The notes: generated from the sequence alone by a model not told the origin. A stretch of 64,000 nt of DNA from Haliea sp. (GCA_016704305.1 JADJAL010000004.1:124001-188000), one strand, 5' to 3'. Positions 9,056-19,538 are shown, counted from the stretch's first letter. A program made the numbers and translations.

Positions 9056-10319
9056 TCGCAGATCCTGAACCCGTTGCCACACCTGCGGCGTGGCGCACAA
9101 ACTCACGCTTCAGGCCGGGCAGGAAATCCAGACCCGCCAGCGCCAGGTCGCGGCCCAGGCCCAGCAGCGGATCGGCGTGCATAAAGAGCGCCGGCACGCG
9201 ATCACTGAAGGCGATGGTGCGTTGCTGGTCGGATTGTTGGCGCCGCTGGTAACGTTGCAACAGCGCGAGGTCGCCCAGCGGCATGCCCTCGGCGAGCCCC
9301 TGCGCCAACACTTGGCCGAGTTCCGCCACGTCGCGCAAAGCCAGATTGAAACCCTGCCCGGCCACCGGGTGCAGCGCGTGGGCTGCATTGCCCATCACGA
9401 CAATGCCGTGGCGCACCTGCTCCGTCGACTGCACCAACGACAGCGGGTACTCGTGGCGCTCGCCAACCTGCAACATGCGGCCCAAACGGTAACCGAAACG
9501 CTGTTGCAGCGTGGCCAGAAACTCTTCCGGAGGACACTCGCGCAGGCGCCCTGCGCTCGCCGCGGGCAGGGTCCACACCAGTGCGCCGCGCTGTTCGCCG
9601 TCGCGACTGGCCAGCAGTGGCAACACGGCCAGCGGCCCATCATCGGTGAAGCGCTCAAAGGCACAGCCGCGATGCGGTTCGGCAAACGCAATGTTCGCCA
9701 CCAGCGCGTGCTGTTGGTACGGTTTCTCACTTACCGCCACGCCCAACTGCTCGCGCAGCCCCGACGCGGCGCCATCGGCAACCAACAGCAGGCCTGCGGT
9801 AATGCCCGCCGTGTCACCCTGTAACTGCAGGCTGACACCCGCACCCGTCGGCGCGGCGCTGACCACTTTTGCCGGGCTGCGCACCTCGACGCGCCCGCGC
9901 TGGCGCAGTTGCCGGATCAGCGAGTTGCCCAACCAGGCGTTCTCCACCACGTAGCCCAGCGCGGGCCATTGATGGTCGCTGGCGCGCAGCAGCGTGCTGC
10001 CGAAACGCCCGCGACTGGAAACGTGGATACTCTCGATCGCACACAGCCATTGGCACAGATCGTCCCATACCTGCATGCGTTCATAGATCAGCCGCGAACT
10101 GTAGCTCAATGCGGTCGAGCGCGCGTCGAACGCGGGGTGATACTGCGGCGCGCCACCGTTGCCCTGCGCGGGGAGTGGAAAGCCTTCCACCAGCAGGATC
10201 GACGTGGCCGGCGGCAGCACTTCCCCCAACTGCAGGGCCAGGCTGACGCCCACCATGCCGCCACCGGCGATCACGATATCGAAATGCTCGCGCTTCACTG
10301 CAGACATTGCTTCAGGCAT
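9048..10319 (-). CDS. ubiH: 2-octaprenyl-6-methoxyphenol hydroxylase
   Basis: FAD-dependent monooxygenase for one ring hydroxylation in ubiquinone synthesis. The 423-residue protein shows the FAD-binding HFDIVIAGGGMVGVSLALQL near residue 12, LLLVADGAASGLRE in the middle, and VVMGNAAHALHPVAGQGFNL in the C-terminal half. It lies between pepP and the second hydroxylase, as in the classic ygfB-pepP-ubiH-ubiI order, all on the minus strand with overlaps or gaps of a few bases. Confidence 0.9.
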   Translation of the reverse strand: MPEAMSAVKREHFDIVIAGGGMVGVSLALQLGEVLPPATSILLVEGFPLPAQGNGGAPQYHPAFDARSTALSYSSRLIYERMQVWDDLCQWLCAIESIHVSSRGRFGSTLLRASDHQWPALGYVVENAWLGNSLIRQLRQRGRVEVRSPAKVVSAAPTGAGVSLQLQGDTAGITAGLLLVADGAASGLREQLGVAVSEKPYQQHALVANIAFAEPHRGCAFERFTDDGPLAVLPLLASRDGEQRGALVWTLPAASAGRLRECPPEEFLATLQQRFGYRLGRMLQVGERHEYPLSLVQSTEQVRHGIVVMGNAAHALHPVAGQGFNLALRDVAELGQVLAQGLAEGMPLGDLALLQRYQRRQQSDQQRTIAFSDRVPALFMHADPLLGLGRDLALAGLDFLPGLKREFVRHAAGVATGSGSANG

Positions 10320-10322
10320 CGC

Positions 10323-11639
10323 TCATGCAGCCATCAACGCCTCTATCTCCCCTACGGTTTTCGGTACCCCGCAGGTAATTACGTCGCAGCCCCGCTCAGT
10401 CACCACCACATCGTCTTCAATGCGAATGCCGATCCCGCGCCACTGTTTGGCGACTTTGGTGTTGTCGGCTGCTATATAGAGGCCGGGCTCGACGGTCATC
10501 ACCATGCCCGGTTCCAACAAGCGCCACTCACTGCCCACGCGATAATCGCCGACGTCGTGCACATCCAGTCCCAGCCAGTGGCCCACGCGGTGCATATAAA
10601 AGGCGCGGTAGGCTTCGCGCTTGATCAGGCCGGACACGCTGCCCTTCAACAGACCCAGCTCAACCAGTCCCTCGGTAAACGCGCGGACGCTGGCATTGTG
10701 CGGCTGGTTCCAGTGGTTGCCGGGTTTTATCTGGGCGATGGCGGCCAGCTGCGCTTTCAATACCAGGTCATACAATGCGCGCTGCTCGGCACTGAAGCGG
10801 CCATTCACCGGAAAGGTCCGCGTGACATCGGATGCGTAATACTCCAGCTCACAACCGGCATCGATCAGCACCAGCTCGCCATCGCGCAGCTTGTCACTGT
10901 TCTCGATATAGTGCATCACGCAGGCGTTATGGCCGCCGCCCACGATACTGGGATAGGCCGGGAAACGCGCGCCGGAAGTGGCGAACTCATGCTGTATTTC
11001 GGCTTCCAGCTGATATTCGTAGAGCCCGCCACGGCACGCCTGCATCGCACGGCAGTGGGCCCGTGCGGTAATCTCGGCTGCCTTGCGCATCAGGCGCAAC
11101 TCCGCGGCACTCTTGAACAGCCGCAGTTCGTGCAGCATATAGTTAAGGTCGGTAAATTCCCCCGGGGGCGCCGCTCCGGAGGCAGCCTTGCCGCGGATAC
11201 TGTTCACCCAACCCATGATCTGCCGGTCAAATTCCGCGCTGCGACCCATGGAGTAATAGACCCGTTCACGACCTTCCAGCAGGCCCGGAAGAATGTCGTC
11301 AATGTCACCGATCGGAAAGGCGTCGTCCGCGCCATATTCCGCACACACCCCCTCGGGCCCGGCGCGAAGGCCATGCCACAGCTCCATGCCGGGGTCGCGC
11401 TCGCGGCAGAAAATCACGAACTGTCCGTGGCGGCGGCCTGGCAACAACACCAGCACAGCATCCGGTTCGGCAAAACCCGAGAGGTAGTAAAAATCACTGT
11501 CCTGGCGAAACGGGTATGCGGTATCCCGGCTCCGGACCTGCTCTCGCGCCGATGGGATGATGGCAATGCTGTTGGGGTCCATCAATGCCATGAGATTTTT
11601 TCGGCGGCGCGCAAACTCGGATTTACCAATACTCATCAT
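10323..11639 (-). CDS. pepP: Xaa-Pro aminopeptidase P
   Basis: Dinuclear-metal peptidase that removes N-terminal residues preceding proline. The 438-residue protein has the N-terminal AMP_N domain (DSDFYYLSGFAEPDAVLVL) and a pita-bread catalytic domain. Metal ligands are visible in LIDAGCELEYYASDVTRTFP (two Asp), HRVGHWLGLDVHD (His), TVEPGLY (Glu) and RIEDDVVVT (Glu). The gap to ubiH is three bases, so co-transcription with the ubi genes is expected. Confidence 0.93.
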   Translation of the reverse strand: MMSIGKSEFARRRKNLMALMDPNSIAIIPSAREQVRSRDTAYPFRQDSDFYYLSGFAEPDAVLVLLPGRRHGQFVIFCRERDPGMELWHGLRAGPEGVCAEYGADDAFPIGDIDDILPGLLEGRERVYYSMGRSAEFDRQIMGWVNSIRGKAASGAAPPGEFTDLNYMLHELRLFKSAAELRLMRKAAEITARAHCRAMQACRGGLYEYQLEAEIQHEFATSGARFPAYPSIVGGGHNACVMHYIENSDKLRDGELVLIDAGCELEYYASDVTRTFPVNGRFSAEQRALYDLVLKAQLAAIAQIKPGNHWNQPHNASVRAFTEGLVELGLLKGSVSGLIKREAYRAFYMHRVGHWLGLDVHDVGDYRVGSEWRLLEPGMVMTVEPGLYIAADNTKVAKQWRGIGIRIEDDVVVTERGCDVITCGVPKTVGEIEALMAA

Positions 11640-11705
11640 GTCATTCGCCGGTGTAGGCGCCGGCGCTGCCCAAATAATAAAAATTGAAGGATGAGATTAT
11701 CACAG

Positions 11706-12309
11706 CTAGTGCAGCGGACGTGTCGCCCTGGAGGACTCAGCGCGCTCCGGGACTCCCGCGCCGATATCCATGAACACATTCATCACCGCCACTCGCAGAT
11801 ACTCCACCAGTTCGCTGAAACTGTTTTCTGCATCCTCCTCGTCTTCACTCACCCGCTTCGGCCTGCGCCATCGCGGCAATATCCCGGAGCACTTCTCCGA
11901 CATCGCCCGACTGCAACGCGGCGGAGGTGTCCACAGTGGCGACGCGGTAGGCAAAGCCCGCCAGGAAACCTTCGCACCAGCTCGCCAGCGCCGCCGTACG
12001 CAGTGCTATCTCCTCGTCATCGTCCGGCAGCAGCGGATGGAAGACATACTCATCGTCCTGCAACGCAGCCGCCGTGACGCTGTAAAGCTGCATCACGCGA
12101 CTGGCCAACTCCCCGTACAAATCGAGGTTCAGCGACTCGCGCAGCGCACTGAGTGCGTACTCCGGTTCCTGTGACGCACCCGCACCGAGCAAGCCACTGA
12201 GGCACCCGTGCAGCTGCGAGGGCGACGCGAGCACGCCCTGGTCCAACAAGTGATCGGCAAATTCATTGAAGTCGAAAACGTCGACTTCCTCGGGTATCTC
12301 GTCATACAT
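11706..12309 (-). pseudogene. YgfB/UPF0149 family protein, frameshifted
   Basis: The N-terminal 150 residues (DVFDFNEFADHLLDQGVLASPSQLHGCLSGLLGAG to WCEGFLAGF) match the YecA/YgfB family. The conserved tail SEDEEDAENSFSELVEYLRVAVMNVFMDI follows in another frame, ending at the TAG at 11706. The switch is near 11845-11856. The family always precedes pepP-ubiH in many gammaproteobacteria, and the P. aeruginosa homologue YgfB has been tied to beta-lactamase regulation. The intact halves suggest a one-event frameshift. Confidence 0.82.
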
Positions 12310-12470
12310 TCGGTGTTCTCCTTGTACCCGCGCTCTGACCGCAGTTCATGCGCCGCGCGAAGGTAAAAGCTTTCGCAGGCATTTGATATCGGTGAATTTG
12401 GTCTCGTTGACCTCAATGTCACGCGCCACTATAGTAGCCGCTTCGACATCGTCTTCCCCAGTATACCCGC

Positions 12471-12671
12471 ATGGCCGACAACCCACTCAAAGACCTGGAA
12501 AATAAGATCGACGAGCTTATCTCGCTGTGCCGCGAGCTGAATCGCGAAAATTGCGCACTGAAGGCGGAAATTGCCGGGTGGCGCGAAGAACGCAAAGACC
12601 TGCTGGACAAGAATGAACTGGCGCGCTCCAAGGTCGAAGCCATGATAAATCGTCTGCGCACGATGGAGTAG
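12471..12671 (+). CDS. Small coiled-coil protein (TIGR02449 family)
   Basis: The 66-residue product MADNPLKDLENKIDELISLC onward is almost wholly heptad-rich (LENKIDELISLCRELNREN), predicting one long coiled coil. It resembles the small ZapB-like proteins annotated TIGR02449 found just upstream of zapA. Only five bases separate it from zapA, so a joint role at the division ring is a reasonable inference from context, not shown by sequence. Confidence 0.8.
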   Translation: MADNPLKDLENKIDELISLCRELNRENCALKAEIAGWREERKDLLDKNELARSKVEAMINRLRTME

Positions 12672-12676
12672 CGAGC

Positions 12677-12988
12677 GTGAGCCCTGCCAATACAGTAACC
12701 GTGAAGATCCTCGAAAAGGAATACCAGGTGGCTTGTCCCGAGGAGCAGGAGGCCGCACTGGTCATCTCTGCCAAATACCTGGACAAACAAATGCGGGGGA
12801 TTCGCGATTCGGGCAAGGTCATCGGGCTTGAACGCATCGCCGTGATGGCCGCGCTCAATATCAGTTACGAATTATTACAGGCTTCTGATCATGCAGAGCC
12901 CGGCCAACCTTCTGGCGATTCCGTCAAACGCCTGCACAACAAACTTGATGACGCCCTGCACGACCTGCGACAACTCGAAATCGGCTAG
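12677..12988 (+). CDS. zapA: Cell division protein ZapA
   Basis: Promotes FtsZ bundling at mid-cell. Starts with GTG and encodes 103 residues with the ZapA N-terminal fold (TVTVKILEKEYQVACPEEQEAALVISAKYLDKQM) and the IGLERIAVMAALNISYELL helix, then a coiled-coil tail. It is preceded by the small coiled-coil gene and followed by 6S RNA and ygfA, the conserved zapA-ssrS-ygfA arrangement. Confidence 0.92.
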   Translation: MSPANTVTVKILEKEYQVACPEEQEAALVISAKYLDKQMRGIRDSGKVIGLERIAVMAALNISYELLQASDHAEPGQPSGDSVKRLHNKLDDALHDLRQLEIG

Positions 12989-13060
12989 CGCGTCACAGTC
13001 CAACGAAAACGGTTCATCAAGTTTGTTGTAATTTGTAGGCAGTGCTGTCGGCATATGGGC

Positions 13061-13066
13061 TATACT
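13061..13066 (+). promoter_or_regulatory. Probable -10 box of the 6S RNA promoter
   Basis: TATACT lies seven bases before the inferred 6S RNA 5' end. No good -35 hexamer is spaced at 17 bases. TTGTAG at 13033 is 22 bases away, so the call rests on the -10 and its position. Confidence 0.5.
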
Positions 13067-13072
13067 CAGGCC

Positions 13073-13252
13073 GGGTCCCTGGTGTATTCGCCAGACTTAC
13101 AGTCCTCGAGCCGATAAATGTGTAACCGGGGGCTTCTCGTTTTTGTTGGTGTGCAAGTCCGGATTCAACCGGAAAGCCTTATGCAAAGCAGAAGTCACCA
13201 CCTTGAATCGTCGGGTTCAAGGGCAGATCTGTCAGCGGTACTCCGGGAACCC
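13073..13252 (+). ncRNA. ssrS: 6S RNA
   Basis: Regulatory RNA that binds sigma70-RNA polymerase holoenzyme in stationary phase. It sits between zapA and ygfA as in other gammaproteobacteria. Visible signatures are the 5' GGGTCCC pairing with 3' GGGAACCC, the GAGCCGATA box near 13109, and the 3' segment CACCTTGAA-N-CGGGTTCAAGGG near 13198. A T-run (13253-13259) follows. Ends are set by the terminal pairing and are accurate to a few bases. Confidence 0.88.
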
Positions 13253-13262
13253 TTTTTTTACC

Positions 13263-13844
13263 ATGCCTGACACGCCTTCCAGAAAATCCGCATTGCGCAG
13301 CGCGCTGCGACAACGACGCAACTCCCTGGGTCCTACCCAACAAGCAGATGCCGCACAGGCATTGGTCCAGTCCGTGCTCGGCCTGTCGCATTGGGCAGAC
13401 GCACAACGCCTCGCCCTGTACCTTGCCAGCGATGGCGAAATCAGCACCTCGGTGCTGGCGAGCATCGCGCGCAGCGAGGGCAAACACCTGTTCCTGCCCA
13501 TACTGACTGGTGAACATGGCCTGGCTTTCGCGCGCTGGGAAACCGACATGACGCTATCCGTGAATCGCTACAACATCCCGGAACCGCCGGTTGCTACCGA
13601 GCACTGCCCGGCAGCGGAACTGGATATGATTTTCCTGCCTGTCGTGGGGTGGGACTCGCACGGGGGCCGCCTGGGCATGGGCGGTGGCTATTATGATCGG
13701 GCGCTAGCCGGCATTGTTGGCCCGGTACTGGTGGGGCTGGCATACGCCAGCCAACAGGTAGAACAAATCCCGAGGGAAAGCTGGGATATTGTGCTGGACT
13801 ATGTTGCGACGGATGCCGGACTGATTCGGTGCAAAGGACGCTGA
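13263..13844 (+). CDS. ygfA: 5-formyltetrahydrofolate cyclo-ligase
   Basis: Converts 5-formyl-THF to methenyl-THF with ATP. The 193-residue product starts MPDTPSRKSALRSALRQRRN and has the ATP/folate site ELDMIFLPVVGWDSHGGRLG followed by MGGGYYDRALA. A longer in-frame start at 13143 would lie inside 6S RNA and adds unrelated residues, so the ATG at 13263 is used. It directly follows 6S RNA and may be co-transcribed with it. Confidence 0.92.
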   Translation: MPDTPSRKSALRSALRQRRNSLGPTQQADAAQALVQSVLGLSHWADAQRLALYLASDGEISTSVLASIARSEGKHLFLPILTGEHGLAFARWETDMTLSVNRYNIPEPPVATEHCPAAELDMIFLPVVGWDSHGGRLGMGGGYYDRALAGIVGPVLVGLAYASQQVEQIPRESWDIVLDYVATDAGLIRCKGR

Positions 13845-13864
13845 GCGTGGCGCAGTAGCGCCGC

Positions 13865-14011
13865 CTATTCTGTGAACAACACGCCCGCCTGCAACTCGGA
13901 CGCGGGGTCGGCGACCGAATTATTCGCCGCCAGCGGCAACATCAGCGTGAGCAACACACCCACTACAAAAGCGGCTGTCAACATCAGCACAATATCAGGT
14001 TTACGCTTCAC
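13865..14011 (-). CDS. Small single-pass membrane protein
   Basis: Translating leftward from the GTG at 14009-14011 gives 48 residues: MKRKPDIVLM, a hydrophobic helix LTAAFVVGVLLTLMLPLA, then a polar tail ending ELQAGVLFTE. A GAGAGAG Shine-Dalgarno lies just upstream. The basic N-terminus plus one helix suggests an inner-membrane protein with the tail outside the cytoplasm. It looks coding because the helix, ribosome site and stop agree, but I know no function for it. Confidence 0.65.
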   Translation of the reverse strand: MKRKPDIVLMLTAAFVVGVLLTLMLPLAANNSVADPASELQAGVLFTE

Positions 14012-14172
14012 CGATCTCTCTCACTACACTACTTATTGGTGTGTCGCGCTACACAAGCCGACACCCTGCCTGCATTGAACGGTAATTATTATTAGCTGGT
14101 CTTCAATTGCGGGCGATCTTAGCTCAGCATCGAACGAAAGAAAACCCCTGCAGGCCGCACGAAGACTGGATT

Positions 14173-15707
14173 TCACGCTTTATTTGCGCGTCCACCGAGA
14201 TACAGTTGATAGGCGCGGTTTTCCGTCTCCTCCGAATAGGGATAACCGATACCGTCCAGCACCTGCTCAAACGCCCGGCGCTCGCCACCGGGCACCTGGA
14301 TCCCGATGAGAATCCGCCCATAGGCCGCCCCGTGGTTGCGGTAATGAAACATGGAAATGTTCCAGCGCTGGCCCAGCCCCGACAAAAACTTGAGCAGGGC
14401 GCCGGGCCGTTCCGGAAATTCCACCCGATACACCCGTTCATCCTGCAACTGGGCCGGAGCATGTCCGCCAACCATGTAACGGATGTGCAGCTTGGCCACC
14501 TCGTTGTCACTCATATCCTCGGTGGTGTAGCCGCGTTGCCGCAGGTCGGCAACCAGCGCCGCTAGGTCTTCCCCCCGGGCGTCACCGACAGCCCGACGAA
14601 AACCTGGGCCGAGCTCGTATCAGCGAAGCGATAATTGAACTCAGTGATATTGCGCCGCCCCAGCGCACTGCAGAATTGTTTGAAGCTGCCGGGGCGCTCC
14701 GGCACGGTCACGCTGAGCACCGCCTCGCGTTGCTCGCCAATTTCCGTGCGCTCGGAGATATACCGCAGGCGATCGAAGTTGGTGTTCGCTCCGCTGACTA
14801 TCGCCAGCAAGTCCTGCCCCTGCACGCCGCTGCCGTGCACATACTTCTTCAGGCCGGCCAGGGCCAGCGCCCCGGCGGGTTCCGCGATGCTGCGGGTATC
14901 TTCAAAGATATCCTTGATGGCGGCACACATTTCATCGGTCGTAACGGTGATCACCTCTGCCACCGTCTTGCGGATGATGCGAAACGGCTCCTTGCCGATC
15001 TGCGCAACCGCACAGCCATCGGCAAACAAACCGACCTCCGCAAGAGAGTCACGCCGCCCGCGCGCCAATGCCAGTTGCAGGCAGGCGGCATCCTCGGGTT
15101 CGACGCCGATGATCCGCGTCTGCGGCCAGACATAGCTGACGTAGGCGGCAACGCCGGCTATCAGCCCGCCGCCGCCGACCGGTACGAACAGCGCATCCAG
15201 CGGCCGCTGGTGCTGGCGCACGATCTCCATGCCCACCGTGCCCTGCCCGGCGATCACATCCGGGTCATCAAATGGATGCACATAGGTCAGCCCCTTGGCA
15301 CGCAGGAGTTCCTGCGCATGTAAAGCAGCTTCATCGTAGGAGTCGCCGTGCAGCAGCACGCGCGCGCCGAGGTTGCGCACGGCATCCACTTTTATCAGCG
15401 GTGTCGTGCGCGGCATCACGATCGTGGCCTTCATGCGCAGCTTTTGCGCCGCCATCGCCACTCCCTGCGCGTGATTGCCGGCCGACGCCGCAATGACACC
15501 GCGACTGCGTTGCTCGGGCGTGAGGCGACTCATCTTGCAGTACGCGCCGCGCAACTTGAACGAGAACACGGGCTGCAAATCCTCACGCTTCAGCCAAACC
15601 CGGTTGTCCAGGCGCCGCGACATCAGATGGGCTTCATGGATCGGCGTTTCGCGGGCGACGTCATAGACGCGCGCATCGAGAATCCGTTTGATATAGGACT
15701 GCGGCAT
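14173..15707 (-). pseudogene. ilvA: Threonine deaminase (threonine ammonia-lyase, biosynthetic), frameshifted
   Basis: PLP enzyme converting threonine to 2-oxobutanoate, the first step of isoleucine synthesis. The catalytic part has the PLP Lys in [13 protein letters not shown] and the PLP phosphate loop PVGGGGLIAG. Two C-terminal ACT-like domains give allosteric control. The frame breaks inside the second domain at a C6 run (14571-14576). A seventh C would restore EDLAALVADLRQRGYTTEDM joining to SDNEVAKLHIRYMVGGHAPA. The start at 15707 ([10 protein letters not shown]) is preferred to 15746. Confidence 0.88.
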
Positions 15708-15914
15708 ACCGTTTTCGCTTCCGGTGGCATCGAGCGGGCCAACCATCTTAATAGAGCGTGTGCTGTATTACAGCCCGCAGCTGTTCCCAATAGGAAGCGA
15801 GTCTGGCGGCAGGACTTGCGCCCCGCAACCGCCATTACGCAGATTTTCGTGATAGCGCCGATGTGCTGCCCTATACTGTCACGCGCTTCATCTTACAATT
15901 TTCAAGGACACGCC

Positions 15915-16589
15915 ATGACCCAGGACGAAATGAAACAGGCGGTCGCCGACGCGGCGCTGGCGTACATCCGACCCAAGCTTGAGAACGACACGGTGATCGG
16001 CATCGGCACCGGCTCCACCGCCAATCTCTTTATCGACGCCCTCGCCCGCATCAAGGGCCAGGTCAATGCCACCGTGGCCAGCTCCGAAGCCTCCGCGCAG
16101 CGACTGAAACGCCACGGCATCCCGGTTTATGAACTGAACACGGTGGATCGCGTGGACTTTTACGTGGACGGCGCAGATGAGAGCAACAGCGCGCTGCAAC
16201 TGATCAAGGGCGGCGGCGCGGCGCTGACCCGGGAAAAGATCGTGGCGGCCGTGGCGCAGGAATTTATCTGTATTGCCGATGAGAGCAAGCTGGTGCACAC
16301 GCTCGGCAAATTTCCGCTGCCGGTGGAAGTTATACCGATGGCACGCAGTTATGTGGCGCGGGAACTGGTCAAGCTGGGCGGCGACCCGATCTACCGCGAG
16401 GGCGTGGTCACCGACAACGGCAATGTCATTCTGGATGTGTACAACTTTTCGATACCCCAGCCGCTGGCGATGGAGGCAAAGATCAACAACATTACGGGCG
16501 TGGTGACGAATGGGTTATTCGCATTGAAGCCCGCGGATGTGCTGTTGCTCGGCACGCCAGGGGGCGTTAAGACGCTGTTTGCCCGGTAG
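15915..16589 (+). CDS. rpiA: Ribose-5-phosphate isomerase A
   Basis: Interconverts ribose-5-P and ribulose-5-P in the pentose phosphate pathway. The 224-residue protein has [15 protein letters not shown] (substrate loop), the [24 protein letters not shown] region with the catalytic Asp/Lys, and the [21 protein letters not shown] block. The ATG at 15915 begins [15 protein letters not shown]. The longer in-frame upstream extension is antisense to ilvA and rejected. The divergent ilvA-rpiA pairing is common in gammaproteobacteria. Confidence 0.95.
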   Translation: MTQDEMKQAVADAALAYIRPKLENDTVIGIGTGSTANLFIDALARIKGQVNATVASSEASAQRLKRHGIPVYELNTVDRVDFYVDGADESNSALQLIKGGGAALTREKIVAAVAQEFICIADESKLVHTLGKFPLPVEVIPMARSYVARELVKLGGDPIYREGVVTDNGNVILDVYNFSIPQPLAMEAKINNITGVVTNGLFALKPADVLLLGTPGGVKTLFAR

Positions 16590-16687
16590 GACCAGGTTCG
16601 CTGCATTCGATGCCCGACCCTCGCATATCCAAAGTCGCGGGTAGTCGAATTGTCAGTTGTGGTCGTGAATGGGAATCCGATACCAGG

Positions 16688-17071
16688 CTACAGTACCAGT
16701 ATCGCCTCTACTTCGATCTGCGCGCCTTTGGGCAGGGCCGCAACCTGCACGGTGGCACGCGCGGGAAAGGGCGCCTGTAAAAACTGTGTCATCACTTCAT
16801 TGACCGCGCCGAAGTGCTGCAGGTTGGTCAGCGAAATATTGATCTTTACGGCGTTCTGCAGGCTTCCCCCAGCTGCTTCTGCCACTGCGGCGAGGTTTTT
16901 GAAAGCCTGCACGGCCTGCGCGGTGATGTCGCCAGCGACCAGTTCTGACGTGCCGGGCACCAATGGGATCTGGCCAGAAAGCCAGACCGTGTTGCCCACC
17001 TTGATCGCCTGGGAATAAGGGCCAATAGCGTCGGGGGCGTTGGGTGTCGAGATGACGGCACGATTGCTCAC
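16688..17071 (-). CDS. ridA: RidA family reactive intermediate deaminase
   Basis: Trimeric enzyme hydrolysing reactive enamine/imine intermediates such as those made by IlvA. The 127-residue product has PNAPDAIGPYSQAIKVGNTV, LSGQIPLVPGTSELV and PARATVQVAALPKGAQIEVE, with the conserved Arg that binds the substrate carboxylate. It lies directly downstream of spoT, a conserved neighbour pair. Confidence 0.93.
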   Translation of the reverse strand: MSNRAVISTPNAPDAIGPYSQAIKVGNTVWLSGQIPLVPGTSELVAGDITAQAVQAFKNLAAVAEAAGGSLQNAVKINISLTNLQHFGAVNEVMTQFLQAPFPARATVQVAALPKGAQIEVEAILVL

Positions 17072-17109
17072 GTTAGTACTCCAAAACTTGTCGCGGTGAA
17101 ATCCGGGGC

Positions 17110-19226
17110 CTAGTTCTTGACGCGGGTCACCTTGCGCACATGATTGATAGTGCGCAGGCGTTTCATTATCCGGGCGAGGTGTACGCGGCCTTGCACCATC
17201 ATTTCCAGGTTGACGTAGGTGAACTGGTAATCCTTGTCATCCGTGGATATCTTCTCGATATTGACACCCATGCTGTTGATGCGGGTGGCGATGACTGCAA
17301 TCATGCCCCGGCGATTTTCGACCTCTACCCGCAGTTCGGCGCGATACTCGCCCACTACTGTGTCATCCCAGCGCAACGCGATACGGCGCTCATTGTGGTC
17401 GCGTATATCCACCAGGTTATTGCAGCGCTCGCGATGCACGACCACACCCTTTCGAGACTCAGGTAGCCCTCTATCGGATCCCCGGGAATGGGATGGCAGC
17501 ACCGTGCGTAACAGACCATGAAACCCTCGGTGCCACAGATGGCGACTGGCTGCGCGGCACCGTCGCTCTGCTGCGGCTGGCCTTCGTCCCGGCTGCTCAG
17601 CAGTTGCTGCGCCGTGAACATCGGCAGGCGATTACCGCGCGCCACATCCACCAGCATGTCGTCCATGCTGCCATACCGCTGCTGCGCCAGAAAGTCCCTG
17701 AGTTTTTTTTCCGGCAGGTTTTCCAAACTGCTGCCAAAACTGCTGAGCCCCTTGTCGAGCAGGGTGCGCCCCAGCGCCACAGAATCATCCCGCGTCTGGT
17801 ACTTCAGGAAGTGGTGGATATTGGAGCGGGCTTTGGCGGTCACCGCGTAATCCAGCCATGACGGGTTGGGGCGGGCACCGGGAGAAGTCAGGATTTCGAC
17901 GGTCTGGCCACTCTGCAGTGGCTCGGACAATGGCGCCAGTTGCCGGTTGATGCGGCAAGCCACACAACTGTTGCCCACATCCGTATGTACCGCATACGCG
18001 AAGTCCACGGCCGTTGCGCGTCGCGGCAATTCCAGAATACGGCCCTTCGGTGTAAAGACATAAATCTCATCGGGAAACAGGTCTATCTTGACGCTTTCGA
18101 TGAACTCGAGCGAATTGCCTGCGCGTTGCTGCATTTCCAGCAGGCCCTGCACCCACTCGCGGGCGCGGGCGTGGCTGCCCTGGGTGGCCTGGCCATCGCT
18201 CTTGTACAGCCAGTGCGCGGCGATGCCGTTGTTGGCCATGTCCTCCATCTCCCGCGTGCGAATCTGGACTTCAACCGGGACGCCGTGCATGCCCATAAGT
18301 ACGGTGTGCAGGGATTGATAGCCGTTGGCCTTGGGAATAGCGATGTAATCCTTGAACTCACCGGGAATCGGTTTGTAAAGGCTGTGGATGCAGCCCAGCA
18401 CGCGATAGCAAGTGTCGACGGAATCGACGATTATGCGAAATGCGTAGATATCCATAATCTCGGAAAAAGACTTCCGCTTGGACTTCATTTTCTTGTAGAT
18501 ACTGTAGACATGCTTTTCGCGCCCCAGCACCGCGGCATCGTGACCTTCCTGTTGCAGGGTAGCCTCGATCTGGTGCCTGACTTTTTCCACCAATTCCTTG
18601 CGATGGCCGCGCGCATGGCGCAACGCGGTTTCAATACGGCTGGCGCGCATCGGGTAGAGCGCCCTGAAGCCAAGGTCTTCAAATTCAATCCGCACGGAGT
18701 TCATGCCCAGGCGCATGGCGATGGGAGAGTAAATCTCCAGGGTCTCGCGGGCGATGCGGCGGCGTTTTTCCGGCGGCATCACCCCCAGCGTGCGCATGTT
18801 GTGCAGGCGGTCGGCGAGCTTGACCAGAATCACGCGAATGTCCTGGGCCATGGCCAGCGCCATTTTCTGGAAATTCTCGGCCTGCTTCTCTTCCAGTGAC
18901 TGGAATTCCATCTGCGTCAACTTGCTCACGCCGTCCACCAGTTCCGCCACCGTGGGGCCAAACTGTTCGCCGATGGCGTCTTTCTCGATGCCTGTGTCTT
19001 CTATGACATCGTGCAGCATCGCGGCGATCAGGCTCTGGTGATCCATGTGCATGTCCGCAAGGATCCCAGCTACTGCAAGAGGGTGGGTTACATAAGGTTC
19101 GCCGCTGCGCCGTCGTTGGCCATAGTGGGCCTGTTCGGCATAAAAGTAGGCGCGATTGACGTGGTTGGCTTGCTCTGGGTTGAGATAACTACGCAGGGTG
19201 GTATTGAGGGCATCCAGGGTTTGCAT
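17110..19226 (-). pseudogene. spoT: Bifunctional (p)ppGpp synthetase/hydrolase SpoT, frameshifted
   Basis: Controls the stringent response by making and degrading (p)ppGpp. The HD hydrolase is visible in YVTHPLAVAGILADMHMD and MLHDVIEDTG, the synthetase in YAFRIIVDSVDTCYRVLGCI and the TGS domain in FTPKGRILELPRRATAVDFA. After CHPIPGDPIEGYLSLE the frame shifts near 17448-17458. One missing base would give GKGVVVHRERCNNLVD and the C-terminal ACT domain ending RVTRVKN. SpoT is usually essential when RelA is present, so a sequencing error is the likelier cause. Confidence 0.9.
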
Positions 19227-19277
19227 ATCGTTGCGTCAAGACCCGTGACAGCGATGCCCGCAGTGTGCGGCAAACCG

Positions 19278-19538
19278 CTAGAGGGCTTCGCTTGCCTCCA
19301 TGACATCCGCCAATTCGTCCTCGGCGTCCATTTCGCTTTCACGGCGCAGGATTTCGTTGGTCACAAAGCCTTCGGCTATTTCGCGCAGCGCGATAACGGT
19401 GGGCTTGTCGGACTCTTCCAGCACCATGGGGTCTTTGCCGCCGGTGGCCAATTGCCGTGCGCGTTTGCTGGCTACCATCACCAGTTCGAAGCGATTAGCG
19501 ACATTTTCCAGACAATCTTCAACGGTTACACGAGCCAT
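19278..19538 (-). CDS. rpoZ: RNA polymerase omega subunit
   Basis: Small subunit that assists beta-prime folding and forms part of the ppGpp site. The 86 residues begin [20 protein letters not shown] and include ASKRARQL and [13 protein letters not shown], all conserved in omega. It lies between gmk and spoT on the same strand, the classic gmk-rpoZ-spoT cluster. Confidence 0.95.
   Translation of the reverse strand: MARVTVEDCLENVANRFELVMVASKRARQLATGGKDPMVLEESDKPTVIALREIAEGFVTNEILRRESEMDAEDELADVMEASEAL

Noticed and set aside
9909..11687. 592-codon plus-strand open frame
   Set aside because: It is an antisense shadow of ubiH and pepP, both of which have clear family motifs.
13143..13262. N-terminal extension of ygfA
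   Set aside because: It overlaps the 6S RNA 3' half and has no match to the enzyme family.
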